NCBI RefSeq assembly: GCF_904846415.1
Contig: NZ_CAJHAR010000004.1
Location: 104,998 to 168,997, forward strand
Length of the DNA: 64,000 nt
Direction of reading: 5' to 3'
DNA from: Psychrobacter piscatorii
Lineage (GTDB): Bacteria > Pseudomonadota > Gammaproteobacteria > Pseudomonadales > Moraxellaceae
Position 1 is the stretch's first letter; each line of letters opens with the position of its first letter. Of the stretch, positions 37,386 through 48,611 are shown piece by piece. Both the position numbers and the translations under genes were made by a program. Under the pieces are notes generated by a model. That model was not told where the DNA came from, made no database searches, and was given only the letters and a program-made list of their open reading frames with translations.

Positions 37386-40178
37386 TTAGATTTTGCCGTG
37401 ACACTGTTTGTACTTGAGCCCTGAACCACAAGGACAAGGGGCATTACGGCTGATATTCATACCAGCGTACGGGTTTGGCTCATTGGCATTGCTACCACTG
37501 GCTGCCATAGCAGCGCCAGCTGCTGCCGTACCATTAAGGCTGCGGTTTTGTGGCTGCGGCTGAGCGGCTGCACTGTTTACGTTGCTATCTAGATTATCTA
37601 CGTCATCATGTTCAAACTGCATTTGCATATGCGCAGCATTCTCACGTTGCTGAGCTTCCAACGCCTCCAGCTCTTCTTTGGTTGGGATATGAACACGTGA
37701 TAAATCTTGTACCGTTTCGGACTTTATCGCCCCAAGCATCATTTGGAATAGCTCAAACGATTCACGCTTGTATTCTTGCTCAGGGTTTTTCTGCGCATAG
37801 CCGCGTAGATGGATACCTTTACGCAGCTGATCCATCTGTGTCAAATGCTCTTTCCAGTGCTTGTCTAGACTCTGTAGCATAAAATGACGCTCAAGCTGGG
37901 CGGCGTCTTGCTCACCCATTTGCTCACGGCGACTGTGATAACGGTCTATGGCTGTTTGAATAATTTTAGCACGCAGTCCTTCTTCATCTAGACGGCGGTC
38001 TTCATCTAGCCAATCGTTGATCGGCATTGAAATTTTGAACTCGTCCTCAAGCTCATCTTCTAATCCGTCAATGTTCCACTGATCGTCGATAGAACCAGGT
38101 GGAATGAATTGGTTGATCATGGCGTTATACACTTCATGATGCATCACTTCGATGGCTTCTAATAAGTCCATTTCGGCAAGCAAATCATCACGCTGACCAT
38201 AGATAACTTTACGCTGCTCATTAGCGACATCATCGTATTTCAACAGGTTCTTACGTGCATCAAAATCGCGGCTCTCTACTTTACCTTGCGCGTTTTCGAT
38301 CGATTTTGAAACCATCTTATGCTCGATGGCTTCATCTTCTTTTAGACCCATGGCACGCATCATATTAACCACGCGATCGCCTGCGAAGATACGCATCAAA
38401 TCATCTTCGAGCGATAAGAAAAAGCGTGACATCCCAGGATCACCCTGACGACCAGCACGACCACGTAATTGGTTATCGATACGACGTGATTCATGACGCT
38501 CAGAGCCAATGATATGTAGACCGCCAGCCGCAACGACTTGATCATGCTTCACTTGCCACTGAGACTTTAGGCGCTGCATCTCTTCTTTACTAACCGATTC
38601 TGGATCTTCGATAAACGACTGCCAGTTACCACCAAGAATAATATCGGTACCACGACCCGCCATGTTGGTGGCGATCGTCACTGATTTTGGGCTACCAGCC
38701 TGTGCGATAATCTCAGCTTCACGCTCATGCTGCTTGGCGTTTAGGACGTTATGCTTCACGCCTTCTTGATCGAGCAAATAAGACAACTCTTCACTGGCTT
38801 CAATCGTCGCCGTACCGACCAATACTGGCGCACCTTTGGCTTGAATCTCTTTGATCTCGCGGATAATGCCCTTATATTTTCCTAACTTGGTTAAGAAAAT
38901 CTGATCATCCATATCGATACGAGCAATCGGCTCATGCGTTGGAATGACGATAACATCCAAATCATAAGTGGATTTGAACTCGGCTGCTTCGGTATCAGCA
39001 GTACCCGTCATACCCGACAGCTTATCATAAAGACGGAAGTAGTTCTGGAAGGTCGTGGTCGCAAGCGTTTGGTTTTCTGCTTGAATCTCCACGTTTTCTT
39101 TGGCTTCTACTGCTTGATGCAAACCTTCTGACCAACGGCGACCAGGCATGGTACGGCCTGTGTTTTCATCGACGATGACCACTTCGCCTTCATCGACGAT
39201 ATAGTGAACATTTTTGACAAATACATGATGCGCACGAATGGCTGCTTGAACGTGAGCTAATAACGGCAAGCGGCTTGGGCTATACAAGCTTTCGTTTTCA
39301 CCCAGCTCGCCCACTTCGATTAAGAAGCGCTCAATTTTTTCGTAACCTTTTTCACTGATTTCAATCTGGCGATTTTTTTCATCAATCCAGAAATCTTCTT
39401 CTTCGTTATTCTTGTTTGCTTCTTCATCTTTTGAACGAATCAGCACAGGAATAATCGTATTGATCAGCGCATACATACGTGACGAATCTTCAGCTTGACC
39501 CGAGATAATCAGCGGTGTACGAGCTTCATCAATCAAGATCGAGTCAATTTCATCGATGATACAGAAATTCAGCGGACGCTGTTTTTTCTCTTTTAAACTA
39601 AAGACCATGTTGTCACGCAGATAGTCAAAACCGTACTCATTGTTAGTACCATAAGTGATATCTGCTTGATACGCTGCGATTTTTTCTAATGGCGGCTGCT
39701 GTGAGTAAATAACGCCAACCGTCATACCTAAAAAGCCAAACAACGGACGGTTCAACTCCGCATCACGGGCGGCTAGATAATCGTTGACCGTGACCAAATG
39801 AACGCCTTTACCACTAATGGCATTGAGGTACATCGCCAAGGTTCCCATTAGGGTTTTACCTTCACCTGTTTTCATCTCAGCGATTTTGCCTTCATGCAAG
39901 GTGATACCACCGATCAGCTGCACATCATAGTGGCGCATACCATTGACACGCAATGAGGCCTCGCGGCAGACGGCAAACGCCTCTGGTAATAGCGCATCTA
40001 AGCTTTCGCCTTTTTGATGACGCGCCTTAAACTCTTCGGTTTTTTGTTGTAGTTGCTCATCAGACAGGGCTTGTATTTCAGCCTCTCGTGCGTTGATCTT
40101 GCTGACCACTTTACGCATGCGTTTTAGTTCGCGGTCATTTTTGGTGCCAACCACACTGCCTACAATCTTTGATAACAT
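37386..40178 (-). CDS. secA: Preprotein translocase ATPase SecA
   Basis: SecA drives export of unfolded proteins through SecYEG. The 930-residue protein has Walker [14 protein letters not shown], Walker B around [19 protein letters not shown], the second nucleotide-binding fold with [14 protein letters not shown], and [12 protein letters not shown]. The C-terminal zinc and SecB-binding tail is [19 protein letters not shown] Pro/Gln/Asn-rich linker precedes the zinc motif. It stands alone and is divergent from mutS. Confidence 0.97.
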   Translation of the reverse strand: MLSKIVGSVVGTKNDRELKRMRKVVSKINAREAEIQALSDEQLQQKTEEFKARHQKGESLDALLPEAFAVCREASLRVNGMRHYDVQLIGGITLHEGKIAEMKTGEGKTLMGTLAMYLNAISGKGVHLVTVNDYLAARDAELNRPLFGFLGMTVGVIYSQQPPLEKIAAYQADITYGTNNEYGFDYLRDNMVFSLKEKKQRPLNFCIIDEIDSILIDEARTPLIISGQAEDSSRMYALINTIIPVLIRSKDEEANKNNEEEDFWIDEKNRQIEISEKGYEKIERFLIEVGELGENESLYSPSRLPLLAHVQAAIRAHHVFVKNVHYIVDEGEVVIVDENTGRTMPGRRWSEGLHQAVEAKENVEIQAENQTLATTTFQNYFRLYDKLSGMTGTADTEAAEFKSTYDLDVIVIPTHEPIARIDMDDQIFLTKLGKYKGIIREIKEIQAKGAPVLVGTATIEASEELSYLLDQEGVKHNVLNAKQHEREAEIIAQAGSPKSVTIATNMAGRGTDIILGGNWQSFIEDPESVSKEEMQRLKSQWQVKHDQVVAAGGLHIIGSERHESRRIDNQLRGRAGRQGDPGMSRFFLSLEDDLMRIFAGDRVVNMMRAMGLKEDEAIEHKMVSKSIENAQGKVESRDFDARKNLLKYDDVANEQRKVIYGQRDDLLAEMDLLEAIEVMHHEVYNAMINQFIPPGSIDDQWNIDGLEDELEDEFKISMPINDWLDEDRRLDEEGLRAKIIQTAIDRYHSRREQMGEQDAAQLERHFMLQSLDKHWKEHLTQMDQLRKGIHLRGYAQKNPEQEYKRESFELFQMMLGAIKSETVQDLSRVHIPTKEELEALEAQQRENAAHMQMQFEHDDVDNLDSNVNSAAAQPQPQNRSLNGTAAAGAAMAASGSNANEPNPYAGMNISRNAPCPCGSGLKYKQCHGKI

Positions 40179-40637
40179 AATTTTTTGACCTATGGAATAT
40201 TCGATAATTAGTGCGCATTAGCCAAAGCTTAGCTCGTGGTCTTGTCATTACCCGACTAAGTACTACCTAATTTAGTATCGCCCAATTAAGTGTGCCGTCA
40301 TTATATATGGTTATGGCGCTGATGGATACAAGGGCAGCGAGTAGATATTTGCCAAGGCAAAAACCAAGCTAGACGTGTTAAAATGACGCTTACTTTATTA
40401 AATTTCTTAGCTTTTTTAGCACTTGTATGTGATGGCTATGAGGTAACTTTCATATGGCGCTGTCGATATAATCTAGCCCAAATCTAGTGGCTATGTCCTT
40501 CTTCGGTACGTACCAGGCACATTTGTTATATCAACTCTATCGTACCAAAACAATCTATAAAACTGGCGCTAATCCGAAACCGGCTGCCGCAAATACTGTT
40601 TAATAAAAACCTATCGAAACACAATAAGAGACTCTGC
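40179..40637. other. Intergenic region between secA and mutS
   Basis: About 460 bases between divergent genes. There is no recognisable SecM-like arrest peptide, hairpin or repeat. Promoters for both genes are expected. Confidence 0.4.
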
Positions 40638-43600
40638 ATGACCGTAAAGCCGTCCGTCCAAAATCATTCATCTATTTCTACTCGATCAGATAGTGCCTTA
40701 TCAAAACAAAATACATCTGACTGTTTAAGCATCGGCGATACCGTCTATAACCTAGCGGATCATACGCCAATGATGGTGCAATATCTAACCATGAAAGCCA
40801 GCTATCCACAAGCATTGCTGCTGTACCGGATGGGTGACTTTTATGAGCTGTTCTTTGATGATGCTAAGCGGGCAGCGCAAATATTAGACATCACTCTGAC
40901 GCGTCGTGGTACGGATAAAGCAGGCAACACGATAGCGATGGCGGGCGTACCTTTTCATGCAGCCGATAGCTATATGGCACGCCTAATCGCGGCTGGGCAA
41001 ACGGTCGTCGTGTGTGAGCAAATTGACGAGTCGACAACTACCAATGCTGGCAGTGCTAACAATAAGACCAACGTCCCTACGATGGGCGATAAGCAAAAGA
41101 AAAGTAAATCGGCGGCTGGTAGCATCATGCGCCGTGAAGTGGTCAAAACACTGACGGCAGGAACCATTACCGATGATGCACTCATTGCACCAAACCATAC
41201 ACCGACTGTCGTTGCTATCGATATTGCTCATTTAAAAACGCAAGATAATAGCCAAACGTTACAAGCAGCTGTTAGCCAAATGGATCTAGCTGCAGGTACA
41301 TTGACTACCCAGACGCTAATAGCAGATAAAAACGATATAGATGTTTTGAAAACTCAAATGCTGACGGTACTTGCACGTTTTGCACCTAGTGAATGTATCA
41401 TTAGCGAAGCACTCAGCGATAGCATTGGCGGCACTGATGCAGAGTGGATGCTGTGGTTACGGCAACATCTGGACTGCCCTATTATAGAAGTCGCTGCCAA
41501 TGACTTTCATCGTGAGCACGCGAGCGACACACTTTGTCAGCAGTTCGAAGTACAGCGTCTCGATGGTTTGGGTATCGCAGATAACCTGCTGGCGCAAACT
41601 AGCTGTGCTGCGCTTATTCATTATGCACGGCAAACGCAGCAGCGTCATGTGCCACAAGTCAATAAGCTCATCGTTGAGTATAGCGTTGATTATTTGATTA
41701 TCGATGCCAATAGTCAGCAAAACCTTGAGTTATTTAGTCCAGTCAGTAGTAGTGGTACTTCCCTAATATCTGTCCTTAACCATTGTCAAACGCCAATGGG
41801 GAAGCGACTGCTCGTACAACAAATGAAGCGTCCACTGCGCCAGCATTCACGTATCAATATGCGTCTAGATGCGATAGCATGTCTACTCAATACCGATAGC
41901 GACTCAACGCAAACTGCGCAACCCCCAAAAGACAGCTCATTGGTTATCAGTTTACGCGATACGCTAAACACTATTGGCGATATTGAGCGAATCAGCAGTC
42001 GCATCGGGCTGATGAGTGCCAAACCTCGTGATTTACGCAAGCTTGCCGATGGTATCGCTAGCAGCGCCCAGCTTACCACTCTGCTGACAGCGTCAGGTAT
42101 CAGCCATGAAGACGCTGGTCTATTGCCGATGTTGATGCAGCAATTGCCAGCTCAACTGCCAGCCGTTCAAGCGGTGGCTGAGTTAATCGAGCGCGCTATT
42201 GTCATTGAGCCACCTGCACATATCCGTGATGGTGGTATGTTGGCAGCGGGCTATGATGACGAGTTCGACCGCCTCACTCATCTACATGACAATATTCAAG
42301 TGACATTGGACGAAATGGTAGAGCGAGCCCGTCAGGACAACCAACTACCGAGTCTAAAAGTAGGGTTTAATAAAGTCAGTGGCTTTTACTTTGAATTGCC
42401 CAAGATGCAAGCAAAAAATGCCCCTGCTCACTTTATTCGTCGGCAAACGCTCAAGAGTAGTGAGCGCTTTATCACTGATGAGCTAAAAGAGGTCGAGACA
42501 GAATATCTGAGTGCGCAATCTTTGGCATTGGCTCGCGAGAAAACACTGTACCAAGCTCTGCTCAACCAATTAAACGAACATTTGGCTGAGCTACAACAAC
42601 TGAGCGCTGCTATTGCCCAAATAGATGTGCTAAGCAATTGGGCGCAGCTTGCGACGACTTACCATTGGCAACGCCCAGTTATGGGAGGAGTTTCAGAAAA
42701 CCGAAATGAATCCACGGTCAACAATCAGACCCATATTGATATCCGCCAAGGTCGTCATGTCGTGGTCGAAGCGGCATTAAATCAAGCGAACGCGAACAAT
42801 CGGAACGGTGCTGCATCAAATACAAACCATTTTGTCGCGAACGACTGCGTGCTGGGTAGTGCTCATGCTAATGAAGGACATCCTGAAAGATTACTCTTAA
42901 TTACTGGCCCTAATATGGGTGGTAAGTCTACCTATATGCGTCAAACGGCGCTGATTGTTTTGCTTGCTCATTGCGGGAGCTTTGTGCCCGCCGAGCATGC
43001 ACATATTGGTGATATTGACCGAATATTTACCCGTATCGGCTCAGCGGATGATTTGGCAGGCGGTAAATCTACCTTCATGGTTGAGATGATCGAGACGGCC
43101 AATATTTTAAACCAAGCGACCCATAAATCACTGGTATTGATGGATGAGGTCGGACGCGGTACCGCCACCACTGATGGTTTGGCAATCGCTCATGCCTGTG
43201 TCAACCGTCTAGTCGATATTGGCTGCCTGACGTTATTTGCCACTCATTATTTTGAACTGACGCAATTGGGACAGACAAGTGACGAGATTCGTAACGTCCA
43301 CGTCGCCGCCAGTGAAATCGATGGTCAGTTACTCCTCCTTCATCAGATCAAAGATGGCGCTGCAAGCTCTAGCTTTGGACTACATGTCGCGAAGATGGCA
43401 GGTATTCCCACTCAGGTCTTGGATGATGCCAAGCGCTATTTGATAAATCACATACATCTAGATGGCCTAAAAGCGAATAATCAAGAAATCATTGATGATA
43501 AAAATGACTTAGCTAAGTCAGTAAGGGATAAACAGTGGGAATCTAACAATGATGTTGTTCTAGAGCCACAAAGTAGTTACGCTATACAATCACCAAATAT

Positions 43601-43730
43601 AGCGGGTAATCTAAAGCAAAATCAGTTGTTTAGCATAGAAGACGAGCTCAGCGCCATTGATCCTGATAGCCTAACCCCCAAGCAAGCGCATGATTTGATC
43701 TATCATTTGAAGAAAATCATTAGTCATTAA
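40638..43730 (+). CDS. mutS: DNA mismatch repair protein MutS
   Basis: MutS recognises mismatches and recruits MutL. Mismatch-binding domain I is clear ([20 protein letters not shown] then [11 protein letters not shown], with the Phe-x-Glu wedge). The core includes [14 protein letters not shown] and [18 protein letters not shown]. The ATPase has Walker [14 protein letters not shown] and Walker [16 protein letters not shown]. The protein is 1030 residues, against about 850 usually. The excess comes from a 50-residue N-terminal extension, a polar insertion near residues 135-160, another before the Walker A ([16 protein letters not shown]), and a long linker before the C-terminal helix. It lies upstream of fdxA, as in Pseudomonas and Azotobacter. 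Confidence 0.96.
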   Translation: MTVKPSVQNHSSISTRSDSALSKQNTSDCLSIGDTVYNLADHTPMMVQYLTMKASYPQALLLYRMGDFYELFFDDAKRAAQILDITLTRRGTDKAGNTIAMAGVPFHAADSYMARLIAAGQTVVVCEQIDESTTTNAGSANNKTNVPTMGDKQKKSKSAAGSIMRREVVKTLTAGTITDDALIAPNHTPTVVAIDIAHLKTQDNSQTLQAAVSQMDLAAGTLTTQTLIADKNDIDVLKTQMLTVLARFAPSECIISEALSDSIGGTDAEWMLWLRQHLDCPIIEVAANDFHREHASDTLCQQFEVQRLDGLGIADNLLAQTSCAALIHYARQTQQRHVPQVNKLIVEYSVDYLIIDANSQQNLELFSPVSSSGTSLISVLNHCQTPMGKRLLVQQMKRPLRQHSRINMRLDAIACLLNTDSDSTQTAQPPKDSSLVISLRDTLNTIGDIERISSRIGLMSAKPRDLRKLADGIASSAQLTTLLTASGISHEDAGLLPMLMQQLPAQLPAVQAVAELIERAIVIEPPAHIRDGGMLAAGYDDEFDRLTHLHDNIQVTLDEMVERARQDNQLPSLKVGFNKVSGFYFELPKMQAKNAPAHFIRRQTLKSSERFITDELKEVETEYLSAQSLALAREKTLYQALLNQLNEHLAELQQLSAAIAQIDVLSNWAQLATTYHWQRPVMGGVSENRNESTVNNQTHIDIRQGRHVVVEAALNQANANNRNGAASNTNHFVANDCVLGSAHANEGHPERLLLITGPNMGGKSTYMRQTALIVLLAHCGSFVPAEHAHIGDIDRIFTRIGSADDLAGGKSTFMVEMIETANILNQATHKSLVLMDEVGRGTATTDGLAIAHACVNRLVDIGCLTLFATHYFELTQLGQTSDEIRNVHVAASEIDGQLLLLHQIKDGAASSSFGLHVAKMAGIPTQVLDDAKRYLINHIHLDGLKANNQEIIDDKNDLAKSVRDKQWESNNDVVLEPQSSYAIQSPNIAGNLKQNQLFSIEDELSAIDPDSLTPKQAHDLIYHLKKIISH

Positions 43731-43827
43731 AGGGAATTGTCAAATCGTAGTAAAGGCGCTAAAATACGCTTTATTTTCGACTATTCTATTTAGCCAAAAG
43801 CCAAATCAATAACAGGTAGACATTACT

Positions 43828-44151
43828 ATGACCTTTGTCGTTACAGATAACTGCATTCTTTGCAAATACACCGACTGTGTAGAAGTCTGTCCTGTGGACT
43901 GCTTTTATGAAGGCCCAAACTTCCTTGTCATCGATCCTGATGAGTGTATCGATTGCGCACTATGCGAGCCTGAATGTCCAGCCAATGCCATCTTCTCAGA
44001 AGATGAAGTTCCAAAAGGCCAAGAGATGTTCACTCAGCTAAATGAAGAGCTGGCACAAAAATGGCCAAACATCACTGAGATGAAAGGGCAAATGCCAGAA
44101 GCTGAAAAGTGGGATGGTGTGGAAGGTAAGATTCAGTATTTAGAGAGGTAG
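43828..44151 (+). CDS. fdxA: 7Fe ferredoxin FdxA
   Basis: A 107-residue ferredoxin of the Azotobacter FdI type that binds one [3Fe-4S] and one [4Fe-4S] cluster. The cysteines are in [18 protein letters not shown] and [13 protein letters not shown]. The segment [17 protein letters not shown] is almost identical in style to the family. It follows mutS, a conserved pair. A bidirectional terminator follows and separates it from the glycan cluster. It may respond to oxidative stress as in relatives, but no such operator is seen. Confidence 0.95.
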   Translation: MTFVVTDNCILCKYTDCVEVCPVDCFYEGPNFLVIDPDECIDCALCEPECPANAIFSEDEVPKGQEMFTQLNEELAQKWPNITEMKGQMPEAEKWDGVEGKIQYLER

Positions 44152-44187
44152 TAACTTCTTTAAAATTGTTTAAAGTACTAATATAAA

Positions 44188-44228
44188 GAAAACCACCTAA
44201 TGGCGATATGCGGTTAGGTGGTTTTTTA
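44188..44228. terminator. Bidirectional terminator between fdxA and the glycan cluster
   Basis: AAAACCACCTAA pairs with TTAGGTGGTTTT, with T-runs on both strands. It marks the left boundary of the AT-rich glycan region and overlaps the stop codon of its last gene. Confidence 0.92.
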
Positions 44229-44981
44229 TTGCCGTTTCTTGTAAGCTGTATAGGAATAATTTAAAAAAAACCATATGCTTTTTATAAGGCTTAGGTTTAC
44301 TTCTTTCCTGTATACATTCCATTGCCAAAATGCGGCCTGAAATTTATTAGACGAAAGAGAGTTATTCGTTACCCGATAGTATGCGAGAGATTTTTGTATA
44401 CAATAGCCTTTCTTAGCTATTTTGACTATTTCTAGCCACATTATATAGTCTTCATGCCCTACATTTTTTTGGTAGATCTTTCCTATAAGATCTGAACGAT
44501 AAATACCAGTCAAATTGCCTATACGGTTTGACTTCAACATATCAGAATAATCAAACTCTACCTTATTAGGAACTTCCTTAGTTTTGGTATTCAGCTCTAT
44601 TCTCATGTAGTTTGAGCATACTACATCGTAACCCTTCTTAATTTTGTCAACTTGTAAGCTAAGTTTTTCTGGATGCCAATAGTCATCTGAATCTAAAAAT
44701 GCAATTATATTACCTTCTGCCTTTGCGATACCTTTATTTCTAGATATAGCCACTCCTTGATTAGTTACATTATCAATTCGGAAAATTCGTAAATCACTTA
44801 TAATCATATCTTGGACTTGAAGACAGCTGTTATCAGGGCAGCAATCATTGACTATGATCAGTTCCCAGTTTGAGTAGGTTTGACTGATAACACTGCTTAT
44901 AGCTTGTTGTATAGTTGCACGTGCCTTATATACTGGCATAATTATAGAAACTTTTAAATCAGGTTTCGTCACTGTAATCAT
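44226..44981 (-). CDS. Family 2 glycosyltransferase (last gene of the glycan cluster)
   Basis: A 251-residue GT-A glycosyltransferase. The N terminus VSIIMPVYKARATIQQAISS and the VNDCCPDNS block are the nucleotide-sugar-binding region, and AFLDSDDYWHPEKL holds the metal-binding DxD. It is of the short GT2 type seen in lipooligosaccharide and capsule loci. Donor and acceptor unknown. It overlaps the preceding gene by 23 bases, so it is translated from the same mRNA. The codons are markedly AT-rich compared with the flanking mutS region. Confidence 0.88.
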   Translation of the reverse strand: MITVTKPDLKVSIIMPVYKARATIQQAISSVISQTYSNWELIIVNDCCPDNSCLQVQDMIISDLRIFRIDNVTNQGVAISRNKGIAKAEGNIIAFLDSDDYWHPEKLSLQVDKIKKGYDVVCSNYMRIELNTKTKEVPNKVEFDYSDMLKSNRIGNLTGIYRSDLIGKIYQKNVGHEDYIMWLEIVKIAKKGYCIQKSLAYYRVTNNSLSSNKFQAAFWQWNVYRKEVNLSLIKSIWFFLNYSYTAYKKRQ

Positions 44982-46014
44982 AATTATTTTCTATTAAATC
45001 AATCCATTGCTTGATAATAATTTCTGGCTCAAAACGCTTAGCCGATATCAAAGCATTTTTTGAAAACTCTCTCCTTAAGGACTCATCTTTTATTAGAAGG
45101 CCAATCCTATAAGCAAGCATTTCTATATTTGAATTTTCAACTAAGTAGCCATTAATGCCATCTTGAATTATTTCTGCTGGACCTGATGGGCAATCAAAAC
45201 TCACTATCGGTAAGCCTCGACTTTGTGCTTCAATAAGTACAACTGGCAGACCTTCAAATCTTGAACTCATAACGTAAAAGGAAGCACTATCGTAGACACT
45301 TTGGATATCGTCAGTAAGACCTTTTAAAAAAATGTTTTTAATACCTTTTTCAGCAATCAATTTTTCAATTTTACTCCTATCCTCTCCCTCACCATATATA
45401 TGTAGCATCCAATTAGGATTTTTACTTTCGACCAATGCCCAGGCTTCAATTAAAAGGTCGTAGCCTTTTTGGTAGGTCAGCCTGCCAATACTAACAATAA
45501 CCTTGGATGCTAAAACAGAGTTTGATCTTCTTATTTCTAAAGGATTAGTATTTGCAATGGTAGATACCTTGTCAGCGATGAAATCATAGCTTCTAGCATC
45601 CTCTTTAGTTAACGTAATCACTTTATCTAGTTTCTTATATAAAACGTATCTCAAGAGTCGAAATATAATATTATGAAAACTAAAAGAAATATGTTCAAGA
45701 CTCCAAATATTTTTAGATTTGATACCACTTATTAGTAAAACGGGGGTAAGCTTACTCATAGTGTGGATAATGACAATTGCTGAATTATTCTGTGCGATAT
45801 ACTGTTTACACTTCATTAAGAAAGCAAAAGTACTACCAGTAAATTTAATATCATTTACCTTCAAATCTAGATAATAGGCATTCTTTTTATTAATAGAATA
45901 TCTAGATAAGATAGTTATCTTATAATGAACACTTAAATGACTTGCTAAAAGAGAAGCTACTCTTTCAGATCCTCCTCTACTCTCTAGACTATTTATTATA
46001 AAAATAATATGCAT
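44959..46014 (-). CDS. Family 4 glycosyltransferase
   Basis: A 351-residue GT-B enzyme of the GT4 class. The N-terminal HIIFIINSLESRGGSERVASLL is the acceptor-side Rossmann fold. The C-terminal fold has VSIGRLTYQKGYDLLIEAW and the E-x7-E region in SSRFEGLPVVLIEAQSRGLP, which contacts the nucleotide sugar. It has the retaining-type layout. Likely role: a sugar-addition step at the cytoplasmic face on an undecaprenyl-linked chain. Its start codon directly abuts the stop of the preceding gene. Confidence 0.88.
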   Translation of the reverse strand: MHIIFIINSLESRGGSERVASLLASHLSVHYKITILSRYSINKKNAYYLDLKVNDIKFTGSTFAFLMKCKQYIAQNNSAIVIIHTMSKLTPVLLISGIKSKNIWSLEHISFSFHNIIFRLLRYVLYKKLDKVITLTKEDARSYDFIADKVSTIANTNPLEIRRSNSVLASKVIVSIGRLTYQKGYDLLIEAWALVESKNPNWMLHIYGEGEDRSKIEKLIAEKGIKNIFLKGLTDDIQSVYDSASFYVMSSRFEGLPVVLIEAQSRGLPIVSFDCPSGPAEIIQDGINGYLVENSNIEMLAYRIGLLIKDESLRREFSKNALISAKRFEPEIIIKQWIDLIENNYDYSDET

Positions 46015-47049
46015 TTAATTCATTCTTTGCGAATACAAATATTTTATTCTATTAAGTATCTGTAATGAGTATGTTCTAGTATAATATTTTAATAAAATTA
46101 GCGTATTAGAAGTTTTTGGTAATTCAATACTAAATCGCCGCAGCCAACTTATCCTGTCTCTTAATTTAAAGAATGACCATTTATAATCATTCTTAATACC
46201 TCTAATCTGATGCAATGTCACTTCATCAGTGCTTATTTCTTTAAACTCAAGTGCATACATACTTTTTCGTAGATGAACCATATTTATCCATAATGATAAA
46301 AATAGCATTTTGTATTTTTCATCTTGACTATCATCTATACGTCTTTTCACAATATAGCATAGCTCAGTCAGCTGATTGATGTTATAAACAGATTTTACTC
46401 TCGTAACATTATTATCATGCTGTCTATAGCCATATAATGATTCATCAATTTTGATAATTTTTTCAGCTCTACAGTAACACTCTGTTAGATATAAGGCATC
46501 TTCACAGAAACTTATTTTTTCATCGAAATATAGATGGCTAATCATCTCTTTTTTAATGATACGTGACCATAAATAATACTTAGCTTGCTTAGAAAGTCTC
46601 AGTTTAGCAGCATCAGTGCTATTAATAATATCTATATCATTGTCAAATAGGAAAAATTTCTCATATGATACTTCCCCTACTTTATCGATCAAGTCAGCGT
46701 TTATCTCTAAAATATCTGGGTTACTTTGTATAAGTTCTAAAATTTTCTTGAAAAAATCTTTATATAGTAAATCATCTGAGTCTAAGAAAACTAAGTAGTT
46801 TCCTATACATTCTCGTATAGCTCTATTTCTAGCAGCTGAAACGCCTTGATTAGACTGGTGAATGACCTTTATAAAATTATGTTGAATAGCATAATTATCA
46901 GCTATATCACCTGAACTATCAGTTGATCCGTCATTGACTACAACAACTTCGATATTTTTATCTACCTGATCAATAATACTATTAAGACATGCTGGTAGAT
47001 ATCTCTCTGAATTAAATGTAGGAATGATAACCGATATAAGTAAAGACAT
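46015..47049 (-). CDS. Family 2 glycosyltransferase
   Basis: A protein of about 344 residues. SLLISVIIPTFNSERYLPAC and VVNDGSTDSSGDIAD form the GT2 nucleotide-binding part, VFLDSDDLLYKDFF is the DxD region, and a long C-terminal region is rich in Tyr, Leu and Lys. It resembles EpsJ/WcaA-type enzymes of polysaccharide loci. The frame begins with TTG at 47055; the ATG at 47049 is more probable. It sits between GT4 and GT25 genes with minimal spacing. Confidence 0.87.
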   Translation of the reverse strand: MSLLISVIIPTFNSERYLPACLNSIIDQVDKNIEVVVVNDGSTDSSGDIADNYAIQHNFIKVIHQSNQGVSAARNRAIRECIGNYLVFLDSDDLLYKDFFKKILELIQSNPDILEINADLIDKVGEVSYEKFFLFDNDIDIINSTDAAKLRLSKQAKYYLWSRIIKKEMISHLYFDEKISFCEDALYLTECYCRAEKIIKIDESLYGYRQHDNNVTRVKSVYNINQLTELCYIVKRRIDDSQDEKYKMLFLSLWINMVHLRKSMYALEFKEISTDEVTLHQIRGIKNDYKWSFFKLRDRISWLRRFSIELPKTSNTLILLKYYTRTYSLQILNRIKYLYSQRMN

Positions 47050-47060
47050 AGACAATCCAG

Positions 47061-47831
47061 TTACTTATATTTTTTAATAGGCTTTAATGATTTAAAAAGA
47101 CTTTTAAATTTAACCATGGTATTAATAATCCCTATTTTTCTTAATATCAAAACGGAAGATTTATCACTGGTATTTTTCCGTACTTTATCATAGTCGATGA
47201 GTGTATCAAAATTACTATCAACGTTGACTACTGTAGGAGAGAGCCCATAGACATTAATAATATTACTATTAGAAGTATAGTGATCAATTGGTTTATAAAT
47301 AACATCTAATGCTGCTATTAACTTTTTCGCGCCTTCAATAGTTATCATATAACCATGAGTACCAAAACCAAAATCAACCAAACGCCCTAAAAGAAATTTA
47401 GAAGTAATACGATGCCTATGCCATAAGCTAATAGGCGACTTTAGGCCTTTTAGGTTACTTTTATAATGCCCTAAAAGTATGAGCTCCCACGACAATGGCG
47501 CTGCCATTATATTTTTTACCACAATAGAAAAGTCTCTATCAAAAATAGCGTCATCTTCAAGGATAACCGCATAAGGAATATTTTCATCAACTATTTTTTG
47601 ATAGATTTTTTTATGACTTAATGCACAACCAATCTCACCTAATAACAGCTCTCTACCAAATAGCTGCTTAGCTTTTTTTTGATTACAATATTGACTAACT
47701 TCAGAATTAGAGAGGTTTTTACCATTGACAGCATCGATAAAAACCGGTGAGATATCAAGTTTCTCACATTGCGTGGTGATACTGTTTTGTCTATCAATAG
47801 AGTCTTTGAGACTGACTACATAAACTTGCAT
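47061..47831 (-). CDS. Family 25 glycosyltransferase (LOS-type)
   Basis: A 256-residue protein of the GT25 family, which includes the LgtB/LpsA lipooligosaccharide galactosyl- and glucosyltransferases. VYVVSLKDSIDRQNSITTQC starts the domain; VFIDAVNGKNL, LGEIGCALSHKKIY and AVILEDDAIFD are the family motifs. GT25 enzymes commonly add galactose, but donor specificity cannot be read here. It is part of the continuous minus-strand glycan cluster. Confidence 0.88.
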   Translation of the reverse strand: MQVYVVSLKDSIDRQNSITTQCEKLDISPVFIDAVNGKNLSNSEVSQYCNQKKAKQLFGRELLLGEIGCALSHKKIYQKIVDENIPYAVILEDDAIFDRDFSIVVKNIMAAPLSWELILLGHYKSNLKGLKSPISLWHRHRITSKFLLGRLVDFGFGTHGYMITIEGAKKLIAALDVIYKPIDHYTSNSNIINVYGLSPTVVNVDSNFDTLIDYDKVRKNTSDKSSVLILRKIGIINTMVKFKSLFKSLKPIKKYK

Positions 47832-47861
47832 CTAATATTCTCACTATAAGTAGCTCTAGGC

Positions 47862-48611
47862 TTATTTGATTATTTTTCTTTTAATTATGATAAGTTTTTT
47901 GAATATATCTTCATTTAGAGTGCTTATTAGTAGATGCTTAAGCTTAGTCTTAGCTCTGATACGAAAGCCTAACCACGTTGCATCATAATGATGAATACAG
48001 AAGGTAGCGCTTGATGTGTTAATGATCCCTGTCTGATAATCTTTAGCAATAAAGCATGCTGATGGATAGAGACAAAGATAGTCTTCAATACATTGAAACT
48101 CATCTTTAAGCTCAAAACCTTGCTCAATGACAATGCTATCTACTATTGAATTTATAGTAACGGCATTATCTTTATAATATTTTAGATACTCGAAGTGAGA
48201 AAGAATTTTTCCTACCCACAGTGAGTTCTTTTCAGAGCCTATCACACCCATTTGTAAGTTAACTTCTTTAGTACCATCAACAATATCCAATGTACTAACC
48301 TCAAACCCCGCAAAAGCAGTATGCTCTAATAATGGTTCAAGACTTTTTAGTACTTCTACATCTGTGTCTAAATAGATTCCGCCTTCATGATACAAAACAT
48401 GTGCTCTGCATACATCTGCTACAAATGCAAACTTACCATCTACATAAGCATCTCTGGCATAAGAGTATAAATTTATATCGAAATTCTCTTCATTCCATAA
48501 TATTATTTCGAAATCAGGTAAATACTTTTTCCAAGTCTGAATGTACTTTTTAGTAGACTCTGGTAGCTTGTTAGTCCCAAACCAGCAGTAATGTATTTTT
48601 CTAGGTATCAT
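47862..48611 (-). CDS. DXD-type sugar transferase (GT32-like)
   Basis: A 249-residue protein beginning MIPRKIHYCWFGTNKLP with the block WNEENFDIN. It contains FVADVCRAHVLYHEGGIYLD then DTDVEVLKSLEPLL, the DXD motif of Gly_transf_sug (GT32-like capsular and mannosyltransferases). The GSEKNSLW and CIHHYDATW segments are typical of bacterial members. Its start overlaps the end of the upstream GT2 gene by 11 bases. Substrate unknown. Confidence 0.88.
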   Translation of the reverse strand: MIPRKIHYCWFGTNKLPESTKKYIQTWKKYLPDFEIILWNEENFDINLYSYARDAYVDGKFAFVADVCRAHVLYHEGGIYLDTDVEVLKSLEPLLEHTAFAGFEVSTLDIVDGTKEVNLQMGVIGSEKNSLWVGKILSHFEYLKYYKDNAVTINSIVDSIVIEQGFELKDEFQCIEDYLCLYPSACFIAKDYQTGIINTSSATFCIHHYDATWLGFRIRAKTKLKHLLISTLNEDIFKKLIIIKRKIIK

